64,000 nucleotides of DNA from Methylobacterium sp. FF17 (GCF_025813715.1 NZ_CP107532.1:1302001-1366000); one strand, 5' to 3'. Shown: positions 35,331 through 44,907, numbered from the stretch's first letter. Numbers and translations: made by a program. Notes: a model not told the origin generated them from the sequence alone.

Positions 35331-35929
35331 CTACGATAAATCGTCTGTCTGCGGAGCAAATCCGACGATTTAGAACTGAACATCGCCATCTTCCGCTTCA
35401 TATTCCAAGATCTGCCCAGCGATGAGCATTGCCCTTTTCCTTCTCATTCAAGGGCAAAATCGAATGCCACGTCTCACAAGCGGCAATTCCTGACATCATT
35501 CGAGATATCGACTGCTCAGTCATCGTCATCTTCAGCAAAAGCGCACTTTCCGCCGCGATACAAGATTATGAATTCGATCCGTATCGTTCGCTCGAAGGCG
35601 ATTTGAACAGCACAATCAGGCTGAACGCCTTCCTCCCTTGGCCCGGCCGAAGACGCTGGCGATGCCGTCGAGGAGCGGCAAAGGCGCGATCTTGGGGCCT
35701 TCCGAAGACCTTCGGGCAAGACCCATGGGCAGGCTCGGCAGCCGGATTTTCGGACCCGGATCGCCACGTGGGACGGACCCGTGATGGAGGCGGCATCGGT
35801 GAAGAACACCCCCGCGAACGCAATGCTCCAATGCGACGCAGGGTGGAACGGGCCATCGGGCCACGTGTTGCCGCACCGCAAACGATATTCCCCAACGGCG
35901 TCGCCAAGGCGCCCCGGAAAGGTCCCGCC
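35331..35929. other. 600-bp region without a supported gene
   Basis: AT-rich from about 35,280 to 35,620 and then GC-rich. Open frames exist on both strands (a plus frame from 35429 runs into the DUF4142 gene; a minus frame at 35616-35876), but none has recognisable protein features. It probably contains degraded coding remains plus the promoter of the next gene. Confidence 0.4.
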
Positions 35930-36646
35930 ATGAACAAATCTCTCGTCGCCGCCCTCGGCCTCTCGGTCGCCGCCCTCGCCACCCCGGCGCTCGCCCAGGA
36001 GCCCCTGTCGTTCCGCGTCGCCCCGCAGTTCGACGGCAACCAGCCCGCCGTGACCGATACCTCGGACTTCCGCTCGGCCGCCCTGCGCTCGGATGCGGTG
36101 AGCATCGAGTCGAGCCGCATCGCCCTGGAGCGCTCGCGCAACCCGCGCGTGCGCCAGTACGCCCATAACGTCCTCGTGGAGCGCAAGGCCACCACCCAGG
36201 CGCTGCTGCCCGAGGGCACCTCGCTGACCGCCGGCGGCACCGTGGTCTCCGATACCCAGCCCTTCGAGACCCGCCTCGACAACCCGATCGGCGTCGTGCT
36301 CGCCCCCGTGACGATTTCGGCGACCATCGCCCAGCGCGTGGTCGGTGGCGTCCTCGGTGGCGTCGGTCTCGTGGACAACAGCCCCGCCGAGCCCGGCCGC
36401 CGCGTCGCCATCGGCGCCGAGAGTCAGGCCCGCATCGATCGCCTGAAGTCCGCCCGCGCCGGCCACGACTTCGACCGCACCTACGTGGATCAGCAGGCCC
36501 GCTCGGATGCCCGGACGCTCGGCCTCTACGCGTCTTACGCCCGCAACGGTGACAGCTCCCAGGGCCGTGAGTTCGCCAATCAGGCGCTGCCCTACATCGC
36601 CGGCGAGCACGCCCACTCGGCCAACCTCGCGGACCGCATCAACTGA
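35930..36646 (+). CDS. Exported DUF4142-domain protein
   Basis: A 238-residue periplasmic protein with a clear signal peptide (NKSLVAALGLSVAALATPALA-type) and a DUF4142 (ferritin-like helical) domain: FRSAALRSDAVSIESSRIAL, NPRVRQYAHNVLVERKATT and FDRTYVDQQARSDARTLGLY. Members are common exported proteins of unknown role in Hyphomicrobiales. ATG 35930 follows a GGAAAGG box. A convergent hairpin separates it from the phosphatase gene. Confidence 0.85.
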   Translation: MNKSLVAALGLSVAALATPALAQEPLSFRVAPQFDGNQPAVTDTSDFRSAALRSDAVSIESSRIALERSRNPRVRQYAHNVLVERKATTQALLPEGTSLTAGGTVVSDTQPFETRLDNPIGVVLAPVTISATIAQRVVGGVLGGVGLVDNSPAEPGRRVAIGAESQARIDRLKSARAGHDFDRTYVDQQARSDARTLGLYASYARNGDSSQGREFANQALPYIAGEHAHSANLADRIN

Positions 36647-36674
36647 TCACCTCGTCCTGATGCCGTGACGACGG

Positions 36675-36701
36675 AGGGCCGTCCCGTGATGGGGCGGCCC
36701 T
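36675..36701. terminator. Shared hairpin between convergent genes
   Basis: AGGGCCG at 36675-36681 pairs with 36695-36701 and TCCC with GGGG inside, giving an 11-bp stem with one wobble. It sits between the stops of the DUF4142 gene (plus) and the phosphatase gene (minus); a bidirectional terminator is likely. Confidence 0.55.
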
Positions 36702-36727
36702 TCGCGTTTGCGGCTACGCGCCGAACG

Positions 36728-37420
36728 TCAGGCAGCCGGGACCAAGGCGGCAACGGCATCGCCGAGTTCGTCGAAATGGGCGATGACCCGGTCGGGTCCG
36801 AGTTCCGTCACCGGCCGGTCGGTATAGCCGAACGGGACCCCGATGACCGGGATGCCGGCGGCCTTGGCCGCGTCGATATCCGCGCGGGAATCGCCGACCA
36901 TGACAGCCCGGGCCGGATCTCCTCCAGCCCGCTCCACGGTCAGGGTGATGTGGCGCGGGTCGGGTTTGAAGTACGGAAAGGTCTCCCGGCCGCAGATCGT
37001 CGCGAAGCGGTCGGCGACGCCGAGGAGGCCGAGCAGGCGCACGGCCTGGGCCTCGTACTTGTTGGTGCAGACCGCGAGCAGGAAGCCGCGCGCGCGCAGG
37101 GCATCCAGGGCCTCCGGCACGCCGGGAAACAGGTGCGACTGCTCGCAGAGGTGGTCGCCGTAATGGGTGATGAAGTCGCCGAACAGCGCCTCCAGCCGCT
37201 CCGTGCTCAGGGGTTCGCCGGCCGCCGTGAAGCCGCGCTGGATCAGAGCCTTGGCGCCCGCTCCGATCATGTCGCGGGCTTCCTCCAGGGGCAGCGCCTG
37301 CAATCCCTCCCGGCGCAGGATCACGTTCAGGGTTCCGATCAGGTCGCCTGCGGTCTCGGCCAGGGTCCCGTCGAGGTCGAACACGGCGATGGGCGGCAGG
37401 GTGGGCGGCAACTCGGTCAT
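36728..37420 (-). CDS. gph: Phosphoglycolate phosphatase (HAD family)
   Basis: Clears 2-phosphoglycolate arising from DNA repair and photorespiratory-type chemistry. The 230-residue HAD hydrolase has motif I AVFDLDGTLAETAGDL (nucleophile Asp15, acid Asp17), the cap domain with MIGAGAKALIQRGF, motif II AVCTNKYE, motif III YFKPDP and motif IV MVGDSRADIDAAKAAG. Length and cap match Gph; a related pyrophosphatase or sugar phosphatase remains possible. Confidence 0.88.
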   Translation of the reverse strand: MTELPPTLPPIAVFDLDGTLAETAGDLIGTLNVILRREGLQALPLEEARDMIGAGAKALIQRGFTAAGEPLSTERLEALFGDFITHYGDHLCEQSHLFPGVPEALDALRARGFLLAVCTNKYEAQAVRLLGLLGVADRFATICGRETFPYFKPDPRHITLTVERAGGDPARAVMVGDSRADIDAAKAAGIPVIGVPFGYTDRPVTELGPDRVIAHFDELGDAVAALVPAA

Positions 37421-37748
37421 GGGGTCTCGCAGTCGGATCGCCCCACGCGCGCATTGCGCCCGGAGCCGAAGATCGGATGGCCCCGGCTCTAGACCATGTC
37501 CGGTGATCCGGCGAGGTCAGCGTGTCCTGCGCGGCCAAGCTTTGCCGGTGGACAGGTGCCGCAGGCTCAAAAGGGGCATCCGGCCCGCACTTGCTTCCGC
37601 GTCTCCGCCTCCTGTACGGTTCGCTCAGTCGACGGCCGGGGGGTCGGTTCGGCCATCATCCGGCGGCTTCGCCCGCGTCGGCACGGCGCTCCCGAGTGGG
37701 AACGACGGCGGGGACCGGGCGGGTGCGGACGATTTCGGAGGGGCGAAG
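37421..37748. other. 328-bp divergent region between gph and gcrA
   Basis: No gene seen. The genes diverge, so both promoters should lie here. I looked for the GANTC methylation sites common in GcrA-controlled promoters and saw none that stands out. Confidence 0.4.
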
Positions 37749-38255
37749 ATGGAGACGGTCCCGAGTTGGTCGGAGGAGCGCGTCGACCTGCTGCGTCGGT
37801 TGTGGGAGGAGGGCCTCAGCGCCAGCCGGATCGCCGCGCAGCTCGGCGGTGTCACGCGTAACGCCGTCATCGGCAAGATCCATCGCCTCGGCCTTTCGGG
37901 TCGGGTGAAGAACGGCGAGGGAGCCGGAATCACCCCGGTCGAGGCTGTCCTCGACGGGGAGACCCAATCCCTGGCGTCCGGCGACGGGGTGATCCCGATC
38001 GGCGAGATGCCCGTGGAGATCCGGTCCGGCCCGAAGGCCGCTCCCGTGGGACTCTCGGTCTCGCGGCGCGTGACCATCATGGACCTCAGGGAATCGATGT
38101 GCCGCTGGCCCATCGGCGACCCGACCGCGCCGGACTTCCATTTCTGCGGAGACCGGTCGATTACCGGCCTGCCCTACTGTCCCACGCACGCGCAGATCGC
38201 CTATCAGCCGGCGGCGGAACGCAGGCGGGACCGGCGCATCGGCGGATTTCGCTGA
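37749..38255 (+). CDS. gcrA: GcrA cell-cycle regulator
   Basis: Alphaproteobacterial sigma-70 cofactor that activates genes at CcrM-methylated GANTC sites. The 168-residue protein has the signature N-terminal helix-turn-helix (WSEERVDLLRRLWEEGLSAS, then IAAQLGGVTRNAVIGKIHRL) and the conserved C-terminal sigma-binding part (MDLRESMCRWPIGDP, FHFCGDRSITGLPYCPTHA) with three cysteines. Start ATG 37749 has a GGAGGGG box; the frame extends far upstream without family sequence. A four-residue insertion before the usual SW-S/T start is seen. Confidence 0.95.
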   Translation: METVPSWSEERVDLLRRLWEEGLSASRIAAQLGGVTRNAVIGKIHRLGLSGRVKNGEGAGITPVEAVLDGETQSLASGDGVIPIGEMPVEIRSGPKAAPVGLSVSRRVTIMDLRESMCRWPIGDPTAPDFHFCGDRSITGLPYCPTHAQIAYQPAAERRRDRRIGGFR

Positions 38256-38344
38256 TCCGGGCGCGGCCCGCATGGCACGCTTTCACGATGTCGCGCGTTC
38301 TTCCTGGTCGCCGGTTCTAAACCGGCACGGGAAGGTGATGGACC

Positions 38345-38587
38345 GTGACGGAGACATCGAGCACCACCGAAGAGGCCGAGGCCGCCTTTCAGGATCTGCA
38401 CGCCCAGCGTGAAGACCTCGAGCGGCAACTGTCCCTCGCCCGGATGCACCAGCAATTCGGCACCGGCCAGGACGACGTCGACCGGGCCGCCAGCACGGAA
38501 AAATCGCTCCTGCTCTGCCTGGACCGGGTCCTGACCCAGATCCGGGCCGCGGAATACAAGCGCCAGCCCAACGCGCGCCGCTGGTAG
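38345..38587 (+). CDS. Small coiled-coil hypothetical protein
   Basis: An 80-residue acidic/basic helical protein starting at GTG 38345 (GGAAGGTGA upstream). The stretch AFQDLHAQREDLERQLSLAR is likely coiled coil, and a second helix follows (EKSLLLCLDRVLTQIRAAEY). No family recognised. It follows gcrA by 89 nt. Confidence 0.6.
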   Translation: MTETSSTTEEAEAAFQDLHAQREDLERQLSLARMHQQFGTGQDDVDRAASTEKSLLLCLDRVLTQIRAAEYKRQPNARRW

Positions 38588-38593
38588 GCTCGG

Positions 38594-38884
38594 TCAGTCG
38601 ATCCGCCGCAGATCCCGCTCCCGGTGCCTCAGGCGCAGGAGGAGGTCGATCTGGCTATCCGGGATCGGCTGCATATCGCAGGTCTCCTCGTAGATGGACC
38701 TGAGGGCAGTCCCGAGCCGGTACCGGGTGTCGTCGGGCAGGTTGGGTTCGCAGGGACCCTCGATGTCGATGCGGCCCCCGCCGTCGCAAATTCTCTGGTC
38801 CAACGTCTCAGTCCCTCGTTCGAGCGATCCAACGCCGGCGCCGAATCGGAGCGCACTCGCCGTTACGCGAGTGTTACCGAGCAT
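38594..38884 (-). CDS. NepR-like anti-sigma factor
   Basis: The C-terminal 50 residues match the NepR helix pair: DDTRYRLGTALRSIYEETCD followed by MQPIPDSQIDLLLRLRHRER, with the hallmark G-x2-LR-x2-Y and PIPD-x3-DLLL patterns. NepR proteins hold the general-stress sigma factor EcfG inactive until phosphorylated PhyR binds them. The first 25 or so codons look unrelated, and TTG near 38803 (after GAGGGACTGAG) would give a typical NepR length of about 70, so the start is uncertain. Neither ecfG nor phyR is near; the gene lies 39 nt downstream of recN on the same strand. An orphan paralogue is the best reading. Confidence 0.7.
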   Translation of the reverse strand: MLGNTRVTASALRFGAGVGSLERGTETLDQRICDGGGRIDIEGPCEPNLPDDTRYRLGTALRSIYEETCDMQPIPDSQIDLLLRLRHRERDLRRID

Positions 38885-38923
38885 GGTTAAGGACAGGTTA
38901 ACCGTGTTCGATTCCCGGCGTTC

Positions 38924-40591
38924 TCAGGCGTCGGCGGCCTGAAGCAGACGGGCGGCGGCGGCGCGCGCCTCGTCGGTCACGGTCGCGCCCGCCAGCATCC
39001 GGGCGATCTCCTCGCGGCGCGCGGGCGCCTCCAGGGATGCGACGCGTGTGGCCACCCGATCACTGCCCTTGACGGGATCCTTCGCGATCAGGAAATGCGT
39101 CTCGGCCCGCGCGGCCACCTGCGGCGCATGGGTCACGGCCACCACCTGCACGCGAGCAGAGAGTCGCCCGAGCCGCGCGCCGATGGCATCCGCCACGGCG
39201 CCGCCGACGCCCGTGTCGATCTCATCGAAGATCAGGGTCGGCGCCGAACCCTTGTCGGCCAGCACCACCTTGAGGGCGAGCATGAAGCGGGAGAGCTCGC
39301 CGCCGGACGCCACCTTCATCATCGGGCCCGGTCGCGTGCCGGGATTGGTCTGGGCCCAGAACTCGACCCGGTCCATGCCGGCGGGATCGCGGGACTCCGG
39401 GTCGGTGGCGATCTCGGTGATGAAACGGGCACGCTCCAGCTTCAGCGGCGGCAATTCGGCCTTCACTGCCGCGTCGAGGGCCTTCGCAGCGCGCTTGCGA
39501 CCCTCGCTCAATTTCGCGGCCGCCTTGGCGTAGACCGCCTCCGCCTGGGCCAGCGTCGCTTCGAGCCCGGCCAGAGCCTCCTCGCCGGCATCGATGGCGG
39601 CGACGTCCGCCGTATAGCGCTCACGCAGCGCCGCGAGATCGTCCACCGGCACCTGGTACTTGCGCGAGGCCGCCCGCAGGGCGAACAGGCGCTCCTCCAC
39701 CCGCTCCAGTTCGCGCGGGTCGAACTCGGCCTCGCGCAGGGCCGCGTCGAGGACGGTATGCGCCTCGTCGAGGGCGGTCAGCGCGGTGTCGAGGGCCGCG
39801 ACGCAGGGCTCGACAAGGGCCGGCAATTGCGCGGCCCGCCGCTCCAGCTTGCGCAGGGCGGCGGAGAGGTGGGAGACGATGCCGCCCCCCGACGCTTCGA
39901 TCGCCTCGTTGAGTTCGCGGGCGACCTTTTCGCTCTGCTGCATCACGGTGCGGCGCTCGGCGAGGCTCGTCTCCTCGCCGGGCTCCGGCGCCAGCGTCTC
40001 CAGTTCGCCCACCGCGTGACGCAGGAAGTCGGCCTCCTTGGCGGCGGCCTCCACGCGCGCGCGGCGCTCGGTCAGCGCGCCGCGCGCGGCCTTCACGCGC
40101 CGGGCCGCCTCGGCGACCTGGGTCAGCGGCCCCTGCAGGCCGCCGAAAGCATCGAGGATGGCACGGTGGGTGGTGGGGTCGGCGAGCGCGCGGTCGTCGT
40201 GCTGCCCGTGGATCTCCACCAGCGCCGCGCCGATGGCGCGCAGCACCTGCACGCCCACCGCCTGATCGTTGACGAAGGCGCGGGTGCGCCCGTCGGCCAT
40301 CTGCACCCGCCGCAGGATCAGGTCGCCCTCGGTATCGATCTCGGCCTGCGCCGCGAGGGCCCGCGCGGGATGGTCCAGGGGCACGTCGAACACGGCGGTG
40401 ACGGCGCCCTGGCCCTCGCCGTGGCGCACGAGACGGCCGTCGCCGCGCCCGCCCAGCGCCAGGGCGAAGGCGTCGAGCAGGATCGACTTGCCCGCGCCCG
40501 TTTCGCCGGTGAGGACGCTGAGGCCCTCGCGGAAGTTCAGGACGAGCTTGTCGATGAGAACGATGTCGCGGATCGCGAGCTGGCTCAGCAT
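38924..40591 (-). CDS. recN: DNA repair protein RecN
   Basis: SMC-like ATPase that organises DNA ends in double-strand break repair. The 555 residues show head segment 1 with Walker A LTGETGAGKSILLDAFALAL, a central coiled coil (about 150-370), then head segment 2 with signature ASGGELSRFMLALKVVLAD and Walker B LIFDEIDTGVGGAVADAIG. Length is normal. A strong terminator from the upstream bamD gene separates it from the envelope genes. Confidence 0.96.
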   Translation of the reverse strand: MLSQLAIRDIVLIDKLVLNFREGLSVLTGETGAGKSILLDAFALALGGRGDGRLVRHGEGQGAVTAVFDVPLDHPARALAAQAEIDTEGDLILRRVQMADGRTRAFVNDQAVGVQVLRAIGAALVEIHGQHDDRALADPTTHRAILDAFGGLQGPLTQVAEAARRVKAARGALTERRARVEAAAKEADFLRHAVGELETLAPEPGEETSLAERRTVMQQSEKVARELNEAIEASGGGIVSHLSAALRKLERRAAQLPALVEPCVAALDTALTALDEAHTVLDAALREAEFDPRELERVEERLFALRAASRKYQVPVDDLAALRERYTADVAAIDAGEEALAGLEATLAQAEAVYAKAAAKLSEGRKRAAKALDAAVKAELPPLKLERARFITEIATDPESRDPAGMDRVEFWAQTNPGTRPGPMMKVASGGELSRFMLALKVVLADKGSAPTLIFDEIDTGVGGAVADAIGARLGRLSARVQVVAVTHAPQVAARAETHFLIAKDPVKGSDRVATRVASLEAPARREEIARMLAGATVTDEARAAAARLLQAADA

Positions 40592-40657
40592 GCCGCGTAT
40601 GGGGCCCCGTTGTGAACGCTGGCGCCGTCTTTACGGCGAACTGGCCCCGGCTTCACG

Positions 40658-40688
40658 CAAAAAGATGCCGCCCCCCGGGGGGAGCGGC
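40658..40688 (-). terminator. Intrinsic terminator after bamD
   Basis: On the minus strand a 10-bp GC-rich stem (40688-40667) is followed by ATCTTTTTGC. Classic rho-independent form, 36 nt after the bamD stop and before recN. Confidence 0.8.
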
Positions 40689-40723
40689 CATGCGACATGG
40701 GGTGGCGGGGTGCCGGGCAGGCC

Positions 40724-41602
40724 TTACTGGGCCTCGGCGGTCCGGCCGATGACGCCGCGGTAGATCTTGCTGAGCCAGGAGGTCCTCTCCTCGCGCGGCT
40801 CAAGGCCACCGTTCTGCAGGAGCGCGTGGGCGTCCTTGTACCAGGGGCTGTCGGGAAAGTTATGCCCCAGCACCGCCGCGGCGGTCTGCGCCTCCTGGGT
40901 CAGGCCGAGCGCCATGTAGGCCTCGGTGAGGCGCTCCAGCGCTTCCTCGGCGTGACGGGTCGTCTGATACTTGCTCACCACGTCGCGGAAGCGGTTGATG
41001 GCGGCCGGGAAGTTGCGGCGCTCCAGGTAGAAGCGGCCGACTTCCATCTCCTTGCCGGCGAGCTGGTCGCGGGTGATCTGGATCTTGGCCTTGGCGTCGG
41101 CGGCGTATTCCGAGGTGGGGTACTTCTGGACGAGCTCCTGCAGGCCGACGAGCGCCTTCTCGGAGCGCTCCTGGTCGCGGGTGACGTCCGGGATCTGCTT
41201 ATAATGCGACATCGCCATCAGGTACTGGGCGTAGGCCGCGTCCTTGCTCGCCGGATGGCGTTGCAGGTAGCGCTTCGAGGCGTTGATCGCGTCGTCGTAC
41301 TTCGCGCCCTCGTAGTTCGAGTAGGCGGTCATCAGAAGCGCTTTGCGCGACCAGTCGGAGTAGCTGTAGGTCTTGTCGAGTTCGCCGAATTTCTTCGAGG
41401 CGCCCTCGTAGTCCTTGTCCTCCATCCGCGCCAAGCCCTCGCTGTAGAGCTTGTCGGCGGGAACGTCGGGGAGGATTTCCGGCTTGTACTTCTCGGCGAA
41501 GGGATTGATCGAGTCGAGGGCATCGCAGCCACCCAGCCCGAGGCCGACGAGGGTCACCAGCACGGCCGCCATCGCACCGCTTTTGGGTTGAGTAAGGCGC
41601 AT
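40724..41602 (-). CDS. bamD: Outer-membrane assembly lipoprotein BamD
   Basis: Lipoprotein of the BAM complex that inserts beta-barrel proteins. The 292-residue protein has a lipoprotein signal with lipobox LGLGGC, then five tetratricopeptide repeats typical of BamD/YfiO (YSEGLARMEDKDYEGASKKF, PFSDWSRKAL-type helix as YSYSDWSRKALLMTAYSNYE, YAQYLMAMSHYKQIPDVTRD). It follows lpxC in the same direction, as in other alphaproteobacteria. Confidence 0.95.
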   Translation of the reverse strand: MRLTQPKSGAMAAVLVTLVGLGLGGCDALDSINPFAEKYKPEILPDVPADKLYSEGLARMEDKDYEGASKKFGELDKTYSYSDWSRKALLMTAYSNYEGAKYDDAINASKRYLQRHPASKDAAYAQYLMAMSHYKQIPDVTRDQERSEKALVGLQELVQKYPTSEYAADAKAKIQITRDQLAGKEMEVGRFYLERRNFPAAINRFRDVVSKYQTTRHAEEALERLTEAYMALGLTQEAQTAAAVLGHNFPDSPWYKDAHALLQNGGLEPREERTSWLSKIYRGVIGRTAEAQ

Positions 41603-41823
41603 TCCGGTCTTCCCCCAACAGACGGGTCCGCTCTCGGACGCGCGTCGTCACGCCATCACAAAGGTTCGGCCGCGTGGCTGACGGCCTCATGCCACGGTCC
41701 GGGTGCGCTGCACACCGGACGGACAGCCCGTTTTCACGCTCGATTCACCGTGGAGCGCGATTTGGGCGTGAAAGCGGCGGGCAGGCCACGCCCTTAACAG
41801 AAAGAAGAGGTGTGTCGGGAGCG

Positions 41824-42771
41824 CTACAGGTCGCCGACGAAGGCGGCGATGCCGAGGCTCGCACCGAACTCGGTCAGGCTCGTCTCGCGGCGGGTGCTGG
41901 CGCCCTCGACGATGGCGTAGTTGGCGCGATCGGAGAACAGGGCCGTGAGGACGCCGACATTCATGCGGTGGCCGCCGCAATAGGACCGGTAGCCACCCTG
42001 GAGCGGCAGGCCTGCCAGCGCCAGGTCACCCACCGCGTCGAGGAACTTGTGGCGGACGAACTCGTCCGTGTAGCGCAGCCCCTCCGGGTTCACGACGGCG
42101 TTCTCGCCGACCGCGACGGTGTTCTCGAGGGAAGCGCCGAGGGCGAAGCCCGCCTTCCAGTAGCGCTCCACGTCGCGCATCATGCCGAAGGTGCGCGCGC
42201 CCGCGATCTCGCGGCGGTAGGCGGAGGGGGTGAGGTCCATCGCCTTGCGGCTGCGGCCGATCACCGGGTTCTCGAAATCGATCTCGACGTCGAGGCGGAA
42301 GCCCCGGTCGATGGGGCGGAGTTCGGCGAAGGCGCGGCCGACCTCGATACGGACGGAGCGGAGAACCTTGATCCAGCGGCGGGGGGCGCCGCAGGTGGCG
42401 GTGCCGACGGCGTCGATGGCCTGGACGTAGGGAAGCGCGCTGCCGTCGAGGATGGGCATCTCGGGCCCGTCGATCTCGACGAGGACGTTGTCGATCCCCA
42501 GCCCGTAGAGCGCCGACATCAGGTGCTCGATGGTGGCCACCGCGCCGCTCTCGACGTCACCGATCACGGTGCAGAGTTCGGTGGCGGAGACGCAGGCGTG
42601 ATGGGCCTTGATGAGACGGTCGTTGCCGGTGGGCATTCCGGTGCGGAGGAAGGCGATGCCGTGATTGGCGGGCGCCGGATGCAGCGTGATCTCGACCGGG
42701 TTCCCGGAATGCACGCCGATGCCGCTCAGGGTCGCGGGGGCTTTGAGAGTTGTCTGCTGGTTCGTTCGCAT
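41824..42771 (-). CDS. lpxC: UDP-3-O-acyl-N-acetylglucosamine deacetylase LpxC
   Basis: Zinc amidase for the first committed step of lipid A synthesis. The 315-residue protein begins QTTLKAPATLSGIGVHSG, has the zinc-site segment IEHLMSALYGLGIDNVLVEI and the second zinc motif RHKFLDAVGDLALAGLPLQG, with the general base near GFALGASLENTVAV. All hallmark residues seem present and the length is typical. Confidence 0.96.
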   Translation of the reverse strand: MRTNQQTTLKAPATLSGIGVHSGNPVEITLHPAPANHGIAFLRTGMPTGNDRLIKAHHACVSATELCTVIGDVESGAVATIEHLMSALYGLGIDNVLVEIDGPEMPILDGSALPYVQAIDAVGTATCGAPRRWIKVLRSVRIEVGRAFAELRPIDRGFRLDVEIDFENPVIGRSRKAMDLTPSAYRREIAGARTFGMMRDVERYWKAGFALGASLENTVAVGENAVVNPEGLRYTDEFVRHKFLDAVGDLALAGLPLQGGYRSYCGGHRMNVGVLTALFSDRANYAIVEGASTRRETSLTEFGASLGIAAFVGDL

Positions 42772-43098
42772 TCCATAGCCCTCGGCCGTGATCGGGCGTG
42801 CTCATCCCATCGGGATGGGCCATCAGCCCCTCTGATCCGTCCGCTGCTTGAAGCCCCTGCCGGCGCTTGACGGTCGAAACCGCCGCGCCTTTTCGTTCCA
42901 AAATTCGTATAGCCGCGCCTCAAAGCGAGGCCAAATCACGGATTCTTACGCTGTGTTACAGCCGAGGATTCATCACGCGAATCCAAAATCCGTTTCCTGA
43001 CAATATCTTAACAACGAGCAAAACCCGGAGCCGCGAGGCTCCGGGTCTGTTGCGAAAATATCTCAGCCTGTGCGTCGTGGGTCGTCAGACCCCCGGCT
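42772..43098. other. 327-bp gap between ftsZ and lpxC
   Basis: Contains the ftsZ terminator at 43020-43045 and a moderately AT-rich stretch (about 42,890-43,010) where the lpxC promoter probably lies. No gene seen. Confidence 0.5.
43020..43045 (-). terminator. Intrinsic terminator after ftsZ
   Basis: Perfect 9-bp stem (43037-43045 with 43024-43032) around a 4-nt loop, followed on the minus strand by TTTTGC. It marks the end of the division operon. Confidence 0.8.
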
Positions 43099-44907
43099 TC
43101 AGTTGGCCTGACGGCGCAGGAAAGCCGGGATTTCGAGCTGGTCGTCGTCCATCATCCGGGGCTGGGGCGCGATGCGACCCTGCGGATCGAGGTTGCCCTG
43201 GGCCGGCCGGTAGGCCGGGGGAGCCTGGACCGGCGCGCGCTTGGGATACTCGGTCGGCGCGGCGGCCTGAGGCGCCGGGGCGGCCGGGGCGCGCATCGGC
43301 GGGGATGCGGGCTCGGCCTCCTCACGGCGACCACCGAAGCCCACCGTCGCGAGACGACGCAGCAGCGTCATGCGCTTCGAGTCGCCGGCCGGCTCCACCG
43401 GCTGCTCCTCACGGGCCCGCAGCTGGGCCTGAGCGGGCAGCGGCAGGTCTTGGATCTGCGGCATGCGCGGCGCGCGGGCGACGGCCACCGCCGGACGCGG
43501 CGGCACGAACGGACCGGCGGCATGCTGGGGCGCGGCCTCGGGAGCCTGCACCATCGGGGCGGGCTCGTAGGCCATGGCGGCGCGGGGCTGCGTCTGGGTC
43601 AGCATCACCTCGTCGCGCATGACCGGGGCCTGCGGCAGCTCCACCCGCATCGGCTCGGGCGCATGGGCCACCGGCTCGGGCGCGCGAAGCGGCTGGACGG
43701 GCGCCTGGAGCGGCGCAGAGAGGACCGGAGCGGATGCAGCGGGGGCCGCCTGGGTGGGCGACGCGGCCGCGAGCGGGGCGGCCGGAGCTGCTAGGGACGG
43801 CTCCTGTCCGGCGGGACGAAAGGTCTGCGCGGGCTGTGCCGCCCGCGCCCTCGCTTCCGCTCGCAGACGCTCGGCGACCTCGGCGATGCGCTGCTCGGTC
43901 TGCACGATGTCGGGGTTGTTCTGCGAGTTCGCCGAGATCAGGGCGGGCTCGATGCCGGTGGCGACCACCGAGACCCGGATGATGCCGTCGAGGCTCTCGT
44001 CGAAGGTGGCACCCAGGATGATGTTGGCGTCCGAGTCGACCTCCTCGCGGATGCGGGTGGCGGCCTCGTCGAGCTCGTAGAGCGTGAGATCGTTGCCGCC
44101 GGTGATCGAGATCAGCAGGCCGCGCGCGCCCTTCATCGAGACGTCGTCGAGGAGCGGGTTGGCGATGGCCGCCTCGGCGGCCCGGTTGGCGCGGTTCTCG
44201 CCGGAGGCCTCGCCGGTGCCCATCATGGCCTTGCCCATGCCGCGCATGATGGCGCGCACGTCGGCGAAGTCGAGGTTGATCAGGCCTTCCTTGACCATGA
44301 GGTCGGTGATGCAGGCGACACCCGAGTAGAGCACCTGGTCGGCCATCGCGAAGGCGTCGGCGAAGGTGGTCTTCTCGTTGGCGACCCGGAACAGGTTCTG
44401 GTTCGGGATCACGATCAGGGTGTCGACGGCGGCCTGAAGCTCCTGGATGCCGGCTTCGGCCGTGCGCATGCGGCGCACGCCCTCGAACTGGAACGGCTTC
44501 GTGACGACGCCGACGGTCAGGATGCCCATGTCGCGCGCCGCGCGGGCGATGACGGGGGCCGCACCGGTGCCGGTGCCGCCGCCCATGCCGGCGGTGATGA
44601 AGCACATGTGCGCGCCGGAGAGCTGGTCGCGGATCTCGTCGATGACCTCGTCGGCGGCGGCCGAGCCGACCTCCGGGTGCGATCCGGCGCCGAGCCCCTG
44701 CGTCACGCCCAGACCCATCTGGATCACGCGCTCGGCCTTCGAGGAGGTCAGCGCCTGGGCATCGGTGTTGGCGACGACGAACTCGCAGCCGAGCAGGCCC
44801 GATTCGATCATGTTGTTGACGGCGTTGCCGCCGGCTCCGCCGACACCGAAGACGGTGATGCGGGGCTTGAGTTCCCGGATATCCGGCGCCTGCAGAGAAA
44901 TGGCCAT
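43099..44907 (-). CDS. ftsZ: Cell-division GTPase FtsZ
   Basis: Tubulin homologue that forms the division ring. GTPase core (about 15-335) with [19 protein letters not shown] and the tubulin signature [16 protein letters not shown]. At 602 residues it is far longer than the E. coli protein because of a linker of about 250 residues, rich in Pro, Ala and Gln, before the conserved C-terminal peptide ([10 protein letters not shown]) that binds FtsA. Long linkers are usual in alphaproteobacteria, but this is among the longer ones. Follows ftsA by 117 nt. Confidence 0.97.
   Translation of the reverse strand: MAISLQAPDIRELKPRITVFGVGGAGGNAVNNMIESGLLGCEFVVANTDAQALTSSKAERVIQMGLGVTQGLGAGSHPEVGSAAADEVIDEIRDQLSGAHMCFITAGMGGGTGTGAAPVIARAARDMGILTVGVVTKPFQFEGVRRMRTAEAGIQELQAAVDTLIVIPNQNLFRVANEKTTFADAFAMADQVLYSGVACITDLMVKEGLINLDFADVRAIMRGMGKAMMGTGEASGENRANRAAEAAIANPLLDDVSMKGARGLLISITGGNDLTLYELDEAATRIREEVDSDANIILGATFDESLDGIIRVSVVATGIEPALISANSQNNPDIVQTEQRIAEVAERLRAEARARAAQPAQTFRPAGQEPSLAAPAAPLAAASPTQAAPAASAPVLSAPLQAPVQPLRAPEPVAHAPEPMRVELPQAPVMRDEVMLTQTQPRAAMAYEPAPMVQAPEAAPQHAAGPFVPPRPAVAVARAPRMPQIQDLPLPAQAQLRAREEQPVEPAGDSKRMTLLRRLATVGFGGRREEAEPASPPMRAPAAPAPQAAAPTEYPKRAPVQAPPAYRPAQGNLDPQGRIAPQPRMMDDDQLEIPAFLRRQAN

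Noticed and set aside
35429..35929. N-terminal extension of the DUF4142 frame
   Set aside because: The signal peptide starts at 35930 with a ribosome site; upstream codons have no protein-family character.
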